Assembly: GCA_030671095.1 (NCBI GenBank)
Contig: DAOVAK010000167.1
Coordinates: 1 to 6,431, forward strand
From: Deltaproteobacteria bacterium
GTDB lineage: Bacteria > Desulfobacterota > DSM-4660 > Desulfatiglandales > HGW-15
Length of the DNA: 6,431 nt
Direction: 5' to 3'
Positions 1 to 6,386 of this stretch are shown here, in pieces. The notes under the pieces are model-generated. The model did no database searches and had not been told where the DNA came from. It saw only the letters and a program-made list of their open reading frames with translations. Position 1 is the first letter of the stretch. Every line of letters starts with the position of its first letter. The position numbers were made by a program, and so were the translations under genes.

Positions 1-1201
1 ACTCCAACGATAGCCATGTCACCGGCTTAACTCTTTTACCTTCGACTGCGGAATAGGTGGTATCTATGACTCTCTCCACATGCTGGGGTGTGATGTCTGT
101 CCCTCCCAGCCCAGCGATAAAATCGAGTAACAAGGGAGTTGGTGGCTCTAATTCATGTAAAAGGGATTTGAGTTCAAGAAAACCGTGTCCGCAAAAACCG
201 GCGTAAAGCACATTACGATCAATAACGCCAATGGCCTCTTTGCCATTCAGTGCTGCAATCAACCTCTCTGAGGGAAAAGGTCTAAACATCCTGATCTTGA
301 TAAGCCCGACTTTTAATCCCTCATCACGTTTTCTATCAATTACCCCCCTCGCCGTCCCGGTGCAGGATCCCATGGTCACGATGACCACGTCGGCATCTTC
401 AGATCTATATTCTTCAATCTGTCCCCCATATCCGTACCCGAAAATGTCCTCAAACTCTTTTTCTATTTGCTCACATTTCTGTTTGGCCCTCTGAAGGGCT
501 TGACAGTGCTTGTAGCGATACTCGGTGTAGAGTTCTCCTGGAAAGGTATAACTAGAAAAAGACATGGGGTTCTCGAGGCAGAGCCTAAGGCGCTCACTGT
601 TTTCTATCGGGGCCAAGAATCGGTCCACTTCGTCTTGCGTCGGGATTTCCACCCTCTGGGATTGGTAAGAGAGGTAAAATCCTTCATAACATATATTTAC
701 AGGAAGCAGGACTTCCGGATCCTCTGCCAGCCGGTATGCCATTATTGTGGAGTCTAGGATTTCTTGGCAGGATTCCGCATAAAACTGAATCCATCCCGCA
801 TCCTTCACCAAGATGGCGTCTTGTTGTCCAGCAATGACGCCATGAGGGGCAGGCATTTCTCTCATGGCAATCACCATGACTATGGGAAGCCTGTTCCCCG
901 CCGTGAAGAGATAGGCGTCATACATAAAGGATAACCCTTGGGAGGAGGTGGATGTGAATGTTCTTCCCCCTGCCACGGAAGCACCAATAAGGATACTGAG
1001 TGCTGAATTTTCTCCCTCAGGCTCTATAATTTCTGCATCCAATACTCCATCAGCTACAAAACGGCTAAGTGCCTCCCCTAATGATGTCTGCGGGGTAATG
1101 GGAAAGCAGGAAATGACGTCGGGTTTTGAGAGCAAAACGCCGAAAGCTGTCGCCATATTCCCTTCCATGACCCTCACCTGACGCGCTTCACTGGTTTTCA
1201 T
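1..1201 (-). CDS. padG: 2-oxoacid:acceptor oxidoreductase alpha subunit, probable phenylglyoxylate dehydrogenase PadG (3' partial)
   Basis: I translated the minus strand from ATG 1201 and found 400 codons with no stop, running off the left edge. The product is the alpha subunit of a thiamine-diphosphate 2-oxoacid:acceptor oxidoreductase. Seen: the cofactor-domain motif CFPITPQTS at 32-40, EPEGENSAL at 60-68, ASVAGGRTFTSTSSQGL at 74-90 (the conserved A-G-x-R-x-x-T-x-T-S-S-x-G-L block), the domain II segment MGSCTGTARGVID at 277-289, IRMFRPFP at 303-310, and the C-terminal IAGLGGTDITP at 362-372. Alpha subunits usually end around 390-420 residues, so only a short tail should be missing. The start lies 2 bases after padF, with GAGGA in the end of padF as ribosome binding site. 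A beta subunit carrying the rest of the thiamine-diphosphate site must be encoded elsewhere, most likely just beyond the edge (padH and padI in the known pad order). Alternative: pyruvate:ferredoxin oxidoreductase PorA; the upstream Mo enzyme argues against it. Confidence 0.9.
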   Translation of the reverse strand, partial: MKTSEARQVRVMEGNMATAFGVLLSKPDVISCFPITPQTSLGEALSRFVADGVLDAEIIEPEGENSALSILIGASVAGGRTFTSTSSQGLSFMYDAYLFTAGNRLPIVMVIAMREMPAPHGVIAGQQDAILVKDAGWIQFYAESCQEILDSTIMAYRLAEDPEVLLPVNICYEGFYLSYQSQRVEIPTQDEVDRFLAPIENSERLRLCLENPMSFSSYTFPGELYTEYRYKHCQALQRAKQKCEQIEKEFEDIFGYGYGGQIEEYRSEDADVVIVTMGSCTGTARGVIDRKRDEGLKVGLIKIRMFRPFPSERLIAALNGKEAIGVIDRNVLYAGFCGHGFLELKSLLHELEPPTPLLLDFIAGLGGTDITPQHVERVIDTTYSAVEGKRVKPVTWLSLE

Positions 1202-1203
1202 GG

Positions 1204-1470
1204 TTAGTCCTCTTCCCTTACCAGCATAATTGCCCTTGCCGGACAAACTCGCGCACATATACCGCATCCCTTACAATAGTCGAGGTTCGCTGTAAAGTAC
1301 CCTTCTTTTGCTTCGCGACAACCAGAAGGACAATATATAAAGCACCATCCGCACTCTCTACATTTGCCAACCTTGGTGACGGGTCTCTGAAATCTCCACT
1401 CTCCTGTTTTGACGTCGATCCTTTGCTGACAGCTGGCCCAGGGGCCTTCGTACTCACTTCTGAACTTCAT
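1204..1470 (-). CDS. padF: 2-oxoacid:acceptor oxidoreductase delta subunit (2x[4Fe-4S] ferredoxin), probable PadF
   Basis: Small ferredoxin-like delta subunit of 88 residues that carries electrons out of the oxoacid oxidoreductase. Two 4Fe-4S sites are visible: C37-C40-C43-C47 followed by Pro, and C66-C69-C72-C76 followed by Pro. Ahead of them lies GEWRFQRPVTKVGKC at 23-37, typical of PorD-type delta subunits (G-x-W-R-x-x-R-P-V), which separates it from a free-standing ferredoxin. Two extra cysteines (C14, C51) are outside the pattern. The ATG at 1470 begins 2 bases after the padE stop, and its ribosome binding site (AGAGGA, 1476-1481) lies inside the 3' end of padE, so translation is probably coupled. 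The stop TAA is 2 bases from the padG start. The physiological acceptor (ferredoxin, or NAD through a PadH-like subunit) cannot be read here. Confidence 0.92.
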   Translation of the reverse strand: MKFRSEYEGPWASCQQRIDVKTGEWRFQRPVTKVGKCRECGWCFIYCPSGCREAKEGYFTANLDYCKGCGICARVCPARAIMLVREED

Positions 1471-1472
1471 GG

Positions 1473-2036
1473 TTATCCTCTCTCAAAGGGAAATAATTTG
1501 ACGCTTTCGTATCCGCGTCTCGCCGCCCGAGCATTTCTCTTCAGGGCTTCTCCGTTAAAAGACATCTCTAGACTGGATATGACAGAGTCGACTGAGACCC
1601 AGCCTGTTGCCCTGGCTAAAGCTCCCAGCATGCACGTATTGCTTATGGGTCTCTTGATTTCCTCTAATGCGATACCCGTCGCGTCGAGAAACCCAAGGAG
1701 CTTTACTTGGCTGTAATTGGAATAATGCTCTTCTAACTGCTTAGATGTGTTTACGATCAGGATCCCATCCCCCTTTAACCCTTGGATCGGAGCAGGGGAT
1801 TTTGCAAAAGAGGGGTCTAATATCACCACACAGTCCGGCTCATATATCAGGTGGGTATCCTTTATGGGCTTCTCGTCCATGCGGATGGATGCAGTGACAG
1901 GAGCGCCCCTTCTTTCAAAGCCAAACATGGGAATGGAAGAGGCGTATTTCCCCTCAATCACAAAGGCATAAGCCAACATACTAGCGCCGATTACAACGCC
2001 TTGACCTCCTCGACCATGGAATCTTATCTCTTTCAA
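1473..2036 (-). CDS. padE: 2-oxoacid:acceptor oxidoreductase gamma subunit, probable phenylglyoxylate dehydrogenase PadE
   Basis: Gamma subunit (187 residues) of a multi-subunit thiamine-diphosphate 2-oxoacid:ferredoxin oxidoreductase. The family binds CoA and assembles with alpha, beta and delta subunits. Seen: the N-terminal glycine-rich GRGGQG at 8-13, the FGFERRGAPV segment at 38-47, and the C-terminal NTCMLGALARATG at 133-145, together spanning the whole domain. The start is TTG: AGGAG at 2044-2048 lies 7 bases upstream, and the first in-frame ATG (Met20) would delete GRGGQG. In the pad pathway PadE belongs to the enzyme that converts phenylglyoxylate and CoA to benzoyl-CoA and CO2, using the product of PadBCD encoded just upstream. 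Motifs alone would equally fit a pyruvate or indolepyruvate enzyme; the neighbouring Mo enzyme favours phenylglyoxylate. It is separated from padF by 2 bases. Family certain, substrate inferred. Confidence 0.9.
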   Translation of the reverse strand: MKEIRFHGRGGQGVVIGASMLAYAFVIEGKYASSIPMFGFERRGAPVTASIRMDEKPIKDTHLIYEPDCVVILDPSFAKSPAPIQGLKGDGILIVNTSKQLEEHYSNYSQVKLLGFLDATGIALEEIKRPISNTCMLGALARATGWVSVDSVISSLEMSFNGEALKRNARAARRGYESVKLFPFERG

Positions 2037-2043
2037 GACCGCG

Positions 2044-2048
2044 CTCCT
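2044..2048 (-). promoter_or_regulatory. Ribosome binding site selecting the TTG start of padE
   Basis: AGGAG on the minus strand with a 7-base spacer to TTG at 2036-2034. It is the main evidence that padE begins at a rare TTG codon, because no in-frame ATG or GTG precedes the conserved GRGGQG motif. Confidence 0.7.
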
Positions 2049-2079
2049 ACAACCATGTTATGAATTTCTATCCCTAAAT

Positions 2080-2997
2080 CTAAGAAGCACCGCGAAAATC
2101 AACGGGTTTTGATGGAAATAGGCCCCCATAGTAACCGCTTCTCATCATACAGTAGCGTAATAGGGGGTCGGCAATGAATTGCAGAATAACCGCAATAAGC
2201 AGCACTCCCGCTGGAGTCGCGGCCACCCCAATGGATACACTGTAAATGACCAGAAACAGAGGAATGATCATCCCCCCGATGGCCACCCAGGGCCAGAATA
2301 TTCCTTTAAGATTTCCCCCCCACATCATGCCTAAAGCCAACCGATTCTTCCCTTCCTCAAAGAGCAAACTGACAAGGTAAATGGCAAACAGGAAAACATT
2401 GATTAGGAGTACAATATCCAGCCATTTCTTCACATTTACCCCAGAAGCAATGGTCTCCACACCGCCTAAAAGGTAAATGACCAGCATAACAGCAAAGGCA
2501 AGAAAAAAACTGCGGGCAAACAGCTGTATGGGCAAGAAACTACAATGCCAGACAGAAATGGGCTTCACATCAGCCAGTTCATAACCCCCATAGGCCACTG
2601 TAGCTACCGCCATAATGTTAGCCACTATCATCAGCCAAGTGACCGGGGTCGAAAAATAGGACACCAGGAGATGCAGAAATCCGAACAGTTGAAAAAGCGA
2701 AATGATAATAAGCCCTCGAGATATCCAGGCACTCCCTGGCTTCCTGATTGCCCTGTAGAGCCGGAAGGGATGACCCAGAAATAGAAAATGACAGCCCACC
2801 CCCAAGATACTGGCAATGAGCCATCCCGCCGTCTCACCCCACCGGCAATGGAAAATGGAGGAGACCAAAAACAGACAGGCCCCAAACTCCACAAAAAAGA
2901 GCCCTAACCAAAGCAGTCTCCCTTTCCCCTCAATCCAGGCCTTCTGAACCGTGGGAAAGATCATGAACTCATAGGGCTTCACCTTGGTATCAAGCAT
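2080..2997 (-). CDS. padD: NrfD/DmsC-type membrane anchor and quinone-reacting subunit, probable PadD
   Basis: Integral membrane protein of 305 residues, the likely anchor and quinone-reduction site for the PadBC pair. By eye there are eight hydrophobic segments, at about 28-50, 55-75, 93-113, 117-138, 155-177, 192-213, 232-253 and 257-280. The loop after helix 2 reads GHPFRLYRAIRKPGSAW, close to the G-P-R-x-x-A-x-x-P-x-S-x-W-x-S-R pattern common in DmsC/NrfD proteins, which supports this family over a generic permease. The N-terminus carries about 27 polar residues before helix 1, and no cleavable signal is evident. The ATG is preceded by AAGGGGG (3007-3013), a rather weak ribosome binding site with a 9-base spacer, and padC ends inside it. 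Stop is TAG, followed by a 43-base gap to padE. Quinone use and the padD name are inferred from the family and from the neighbours; no heme-ligand pattern is claimed. Confidence 0.87.
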   Translation of the reverse strand: MLDTKVKPYEFMIFPTVQKAWIEGKGRLLWLGLFFVEFGACLFLVSSIFHCRWGETAGWLIASILGVGCHFLFLGHPFRLYRAIRKPGSAWISRGLIIISLFQLFGFLHLLVSYFSTPVTWLMIVANIMAVATVAYGGYELADVKPISVWHCSFLPIQLFARSFFLAFAVMLVIYLLGGVETIASGVNVKKWLDIVLLINVFLFAIYLVSLLFEEGKNRLALGMMWGGNLKGIFWPWVAIGGMIIPLFLVIYSVSIGVAATPAGVLLIAVILQFIADPLLRYCMMRSGYYGGLFPSKPVDFRGAS

Positions 2998-3013
2998 CGA
3001 TCACAACCCCCTT

Positions 3014-3652
3014 TCATTTGGTCACGTAGTATACACAGGGATCAGTGTCTGCTTCGGGCTTAAGTTGATACCCTTTACCCGACTTAAGCGCAGCAGATAC
3101 TTCACTGAGAGGATCATCAAGATCCCCAAATATCCTGGCCGAGGCCGGACAGATATTGACACAGACCGGATTTGCCTCCCGATCTACGCCAGGCTTCAAA
3201 CCCCTCTTCATCCCCTCATCAAGCCTCTCCATGCAGAAATTACACTTGGAAGGGGTCCCCTCCTGTAGCGGATACAACTTTCTCCTCATCTCCTCATAGG
3301 GGGTGAGGCCCTGCCCAGGAAAGTATTCCTTGGGCGCTTCGTTCACCACCCGCACCTGATACGGACAGGCCATCACACAAGATCTGCAGCCAATACATAT
3401 ATCCGCATCGATCCATACAACACCGTCTTCACGCTGTTGGGTGGCCCCTGTTGGACATACATCCACACACTGGGGCTCGCGGCAATGGTTGCACAAGGTG
3501 GGATAGATCTGCTTGTTCAGCCCTTCTGCCTCAAAGACCATCACCCGGTTCCAGGCCACATCAGGAGGAAGAAAATGTTCAGTCTTGCATGCAATCACGC
3601 AACCATAACACCCCACACATCTTCCCAAGTTGATCACCATTCCCCATCTCAT
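3014..3652 (-). CDS. padC: Four-cluster ferredoxin-like electron transfer subunit, probable PadC
   Basis: Iron-sulfur subunit (212 residues) of the Mo enzyme, of the DmsB/PsrB/NrfC type. It passes electrons from the catalytic subunit to the membrane subunit. Sixteen cysteines form four 4Fe-4S sites in the family pattern: C12-C15-C18-C22, C54-C57-C62-C66, C86-C89-C92-C96, and C137-C140 with C164-C168. One further cysteine (C206) near the C-terminus falls outside the pattern. There is no signal peptide, consistent with a cytoplasmic A-B pair. The ATG is preceded by AAGGAG (3659-3664) with a 6-base spacer, so the start is well supported. It follows padB by 42 bases and precedes padD by 16 bases. 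The family is certain; the padC name rests on the operon context. The size (about 24 kDa) suits the middle-sized subunit known for phenylacetyl-CoA:acceptor oxidoreductase. Confidence 0.92.
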   Translation of the reverse strand: MRWGMVINLGRCVGCYGCVIACKTEHFLPPDVAWNRVMVFEAEGLNKQIYPTLCNHCREPQCVDVCPTGATQQREDGVVWIDADICIGCRSCVMACPYQVRVVNEAPKEYFPGQGLTPYEEMRRKLYPLQEGTPSKCNFCMERLDEGMKRGLKPGVDREANPVCVNICPASARIFGDLDDPLSEVSAALKSGKGYQLKPEADTDPCVYYVTK

Positions 3653-3694
3653 CTTTTACTCCTTCTTCTCAAAACATGACATTTCGCTTCCAGA

Positions 3695-6370
3695 CTAACG
3701 CATTCTCGTCTGCCCGCCAGCTATCTCCTTATCTGTCTTGTACGCCTTCACCCTCACAGCGGTCTCAATGGAAGCCGTGATCGGACAAATATGTTTCTGG
3801 TCAAGGATCAACAGATTGTTAAACATAACACCTTTATCTTTTGCGATCGGACGATCCCTGGCCCATCCACCACCCCCAGAGACCGAACCAAGGACCTGAG
3901 GGTGGATCCCCTTCATCAGTTTTACTCTGCCTGTCATGGCGAGCCCATTGAGGTTCTCTAAGCAGATCAGGTCGCCTTCCATGATACCCCTCTTCTTGGC
4001 CGTGTCTGAATTCATAACAAGATGATAGGTAAATGGACTGTTCTTGCTCATTTCATCAATCACGGGATTATCATAGGTGTAACTCCCGGCGTGCAAAATA
4101 TCCCTGTAGGAAAAAGCGATAAGATCATATTCACTGCCTTCGTCAACCTCTGTGTAGATTATTGGTGGAAAGTATGAAATGAGAGGGGTGTATTGTTCCC
4201 ATTGCGCATGCACCCCCAATTTTTCAGCCATCGGGAGTATCTTATCTCTATCCACCTCAATGAATTCGAAGTAAATGGGACTTCGCCCGGGAACAAAAGT
4301 CCTCCAGTAGGCCTCTTCTGGTCTTTTTTTCCATGTGATATACCCGTGCTCTCGAAACCACTCAAAATCATGCTCCGGGCCAAACAGACATTTCAAGGTC
4401 CTGTCAACAAAAGCCTCGTTTGTTATTCTTTCATCCGGCCCAATTATGAGTGGCTTTGTTGTATCCTGGGTAAACGCCGCCTCCCAGCGGGCAATTTTTG
4501 TGGAGAAATAGTTGTCTAGATAGGTGTTCAGTCCAGCTCGAACTTCCGGGCTTATCCTGTCAGCCAAATCAAAGAGTATATCGAACAGATCCCTCTCCTC
4601 ATATCTGTTCTCCACCACAGGCTGGCGCAAGTGAAAAGCCCAGTCATCCATGCCTGTTGGATAATTGAAGAAATAGCCAATGGATAGGGCAATATTAAGC
4701 TGCTCCAACGCATGTTTTTCAGGGAGGACGATGTCCATAAATCCCTCTGTGGTTTCATTCTGGTCTGTGAAAATGCCCCAGCTGAAAGGGACTTCCGAAA
4801 GAAATCTTGCAAGCGTCTCCGTGTTGGCCGTTGTCTTTGCTAAATTTCCACCGTATAGAGCGACAATTTCACATTCGTAAGGACGTCCCACTTTGTCCCA
4901 TATCTCCTCAAAATCATCAGCATAAGGATATCCTGGCACGTGGTTGTGGACAAACAGGTCCTGGAGGGTCATTTTTTCCGGCCATTGGGGTTCTTCTGGG
5001 GGCCATGGGTCTGCCGTCCACCACATACCAGGGACAAGCATGCCATCCAGACCGGCGGATGGCTCATATTTTGGCCTGTTTGTGCCTAGATACCCCATAC
5101 TTCGGGCCGGCCAGCTCACGGTGCCTCCAACCGCTTCCACATTTCCGACGAACTGATTTAACAGGCACATGGATAGATACTGATGGAAGGCATTGCTGTG
5201 CCCCTGCCCACCCCTGAACATCACCGCAGAAACAGGTCGGTAAGGCAATTGGACCCCTTCAATTTCAATGGTCGCCCCTATTCTTGCTTCTTCTGCGAAT
5301 TCTTCGGCAATGCGGCGAGTCGTGCTGGCAGGGACGGTACTTATTTTCTCCGCCCATTCCGGATTGTACTGGTTTAGGTGTTCTTTTACGATCTGAAAGG
5401 AAGGTTGACATTCCATACCATCCACCTGGAAGATCCCCAGCAAAACGGCGTGGGTCAAAGTGGGATCATCCCAGGTTTTGGCCTTGTTGTCCGATTCATC
5501 CCACAACATGGGCTGGTTTCGCTCTTTGTCCCTCACAAATCTCTTGTCCGGTCCAACCAGGTAGGGCCCGTTGGTGTACTTTCTCAAGAACTCTTTGTCA
5601 TAAGTCCCTATTTCATTCAGGATGATATTGCACATGGACAGAATCACGGCCAGGTCAGTGCCTGGCAGGATAGGGATCCACTCCGTCGCCTTGCCTCCAG
5701 CAAAGTTGCATATGGGATCAAATACAATATTTTTCATCCCCCTCGCCCTGGCCTTGGCTCCCAGCCTCATGTTATGTCCTGAGCCGTGTCCAGATCCTGT
5801 CCCCTTGTTGGAGCCGAATTGAATGGCTAAATTGCAATAGTTGTAGTCAGGAACAACGGACCAGGAACAGTGAACCAACCCGGCCCCAAAATGGGCTCCG
5901 TTACCACAGTGCAGTCCCACCCCTCCCGGGGCAAAATTACGTGTTCCCATAGGTAAGAATAGACCTGGAAAGACGGCTCCAAGAGAGCAAGGTGTCCCCG
6001 GCGATGGGGTCCCCCCAAAGACAACGGCTCGAGGGTCTTTCTTCATCACGGCCTCGTGTTTCTCTGCAATCGTATTTAGGGCCTCGTCCCATGAGATTCT
6101 CTCCCATTTCGGATCTTCATTGATGCCTTTCTTGGGATTGCCTCTTCGCAACGGGTATTTTAGCCTATTGGGATTATAAAGGGCCATGAGGCCCGCAGCG
6201 CCTTTTCCGCATAGACCTCCTCCCGGGCCCATAGCGCTGTCCGGCTCCCCTTCAAGCTGTACAGCTACGCCGTCTACCACGCGGGCCTTTAAACCGCAAT
6301 TGCCATAGCATCCCGCACAATTGGTGTGTACCCAGTAATCATTTTTACTACCTTTCGCCGTGTCTTCCAT
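3695..6370 (-). CDS. padB: Molybdopterin (bis-MGD) oxidoreductase catalytic subunit, probable phenylacetyl-CoA:acceptor oxidoreductase PadB
   Basis: DMSO-reductase-superfamily catalytic subunit of 891 residues counted from the ATG at 6370. Seen: an N-terminal 4Fe-4S site (C18, C21, C25, C54, as Cx2Cx3Cx28C followed by GKG); a core Mo-cofactor region with the signature IPILPGTDLAV near 233; FRGGQGH near 385; the DIVLPEKHALEQ segment near 546; and a C-terminal molybdopterin-dinucleotide-binding domain from about 745 (MNSDTAKKRG, then EGDLICLEN). C155 (LHCGNG) falls where Sec140 sits in formate dehydrogenase H, so it is the likely Mo/W ligand. There is no twin-arginine or Sec signal, so the protein should stay in the cytoplasm, unlike most DmsA/PsrA relatives. 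Known: PadB with PadC and PadD oxidises phenylacetyl-CoA to phenylglyoxylate using quinone, and its size (about 93 kDa) suits this protein. Inferred: the substrate, from the padEFG genes downstream. Alternative: another cytoplasm-facing Mo/W reductase or dehydrogenase. Start: AGGGAGG at 6380-6386 lies 9 bases before ATG 6370 but only 3 before GTG 6376. The frame stays open to the right edge, so an earlier start outside the window is not excluded. Stop is TAG. Confidence 0.9.
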   Translation of the reverse strand: MEDTAKGSKNDYWVHTNCAGCYGNCGLKARVVDGVAVQLEGEPDSAMGPGGGLCGKGAAGLMALYNPNRLKYPLRRGNPKKGINEDPKWERISWDEALNTIAEKHEAVMKKDPRAVVFGGTPSPGTPCSLGAVFPGLFLPMGTRNFAPGGVGLHCGNGAHFGAGLVHCSWSVVPDYNYCNLAIQFGSNKGTGSGHGSGHNMRLGAKARARGMKNIVFDPICNFAGGKATEWIPILPGTDLAVILSMCNIILNEIGTYDKEFLRKYTNGPYLVGPDKRFVRDKERNQPMLWDESDNKAKTWDDPTLTHAVLLGIFQVDGMECQPSFQIVKEHLNQYNPEWAEKISTVPASTTRRIAEEFAEEARIGATIEIEGVQLPYRPVSAVMFRGGQGHSNAFHQYLSMCLLNQFVGNVEAVGGTVSWPARSMGYLGTNRPKYEPSAGLDGMLVPGMWWTADPWPPEEPQWPEKMTLQDLFVHNHVPGYPYADDFEEIWDKVGRPYECEIVALYGGNLAKTTANTETLARFLSEVPFSWGIFTDQNETTEGFMDIVLPEKHALEQLNIALSIGYFFNYPTGMDDWAFHLRQPVVENRYEERDLFDILFDLADRISPEVRAGLNTYLDNYFSTKIARWEAAFTQDTTKPLIIGPDERITNEAFVDRTLKCLFGPEHDFEWFREHGYITWKKRPEEAYWRTFVPGRSPIYFEFIEVDRDKILPMAEKLGVHAQWEQYTPLISYFPPIIYTEVDEGSEYDLIAFSYRDILHAGSYTYDNPVIDEMSKNSPFTYHLVMNSDTAKKRGIMEGDLICLENLNGLAMTGRVKLMKGIHPQVLGSVSGGGGWARDRPIAKDKGVMFNNLLILDQKHICPITASIETAVRVKAYKTDKEIAGGQTRMR

Positions 6371-6379
6371 CGCCACTGA

Positions 6380-6386
6380 CCTCCCT
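6380..6386 (-). promoter_or_regulatory. Ribosome binding site of padB
   Basis: AGGGAGG on the minus strand. The spacer is 9 bases to ATG 6370 and 3 bases to GTG 6376, so this site decides for the ATG and a protein two residues shorter than the longest candidate inside the window. No convincing promoter is visible in the 45 bases upstream, which are cut by the window edge. Confidence 0.7.

Noticed and set aside
231..1181. Plus-strand frames at 231-494, 467-757 and 948-1181 suggesting genes in the left kilobase
   Set aside because: The minus strand here is open for 400 codons and encodes an alpha subunit with conserved motifs along its length; the plus-strand frames are its shadows.
1218..1457. 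79-codon minus-strand frame overlapping padF
   Set aside because: It is the shifted frame of padF; only the 1204-1470 frame carries the two 4Fe-4S motifs and the delta-subunit WRxxRPV signature.
4807..5217. 136-codon open frame on the plus strand
   Set aside because: It lies wholly inside padB on the opposite strand; its product is rich in Pro, Cys and His with no recognisable motif, as expected of a shadow frame.
5378..5782. 134-codon open frame on the plus strand
   Set aside because: Antisense to the well-supported padB domain; no domain motif and no credible separate gene context.
3014..6370. Polysulfide, thiosulfate, DMSO or arsenate reductase as the identity of the ABC set
   Set aside because: The subunit families fit, but the catalytic subunit lacks the twin-arginine leader usual in those periplasm-facing enzymes and the set is fused in an operon with a 2-oxoacid oxidoreductase. 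Not fully excluded without a phylogeny.
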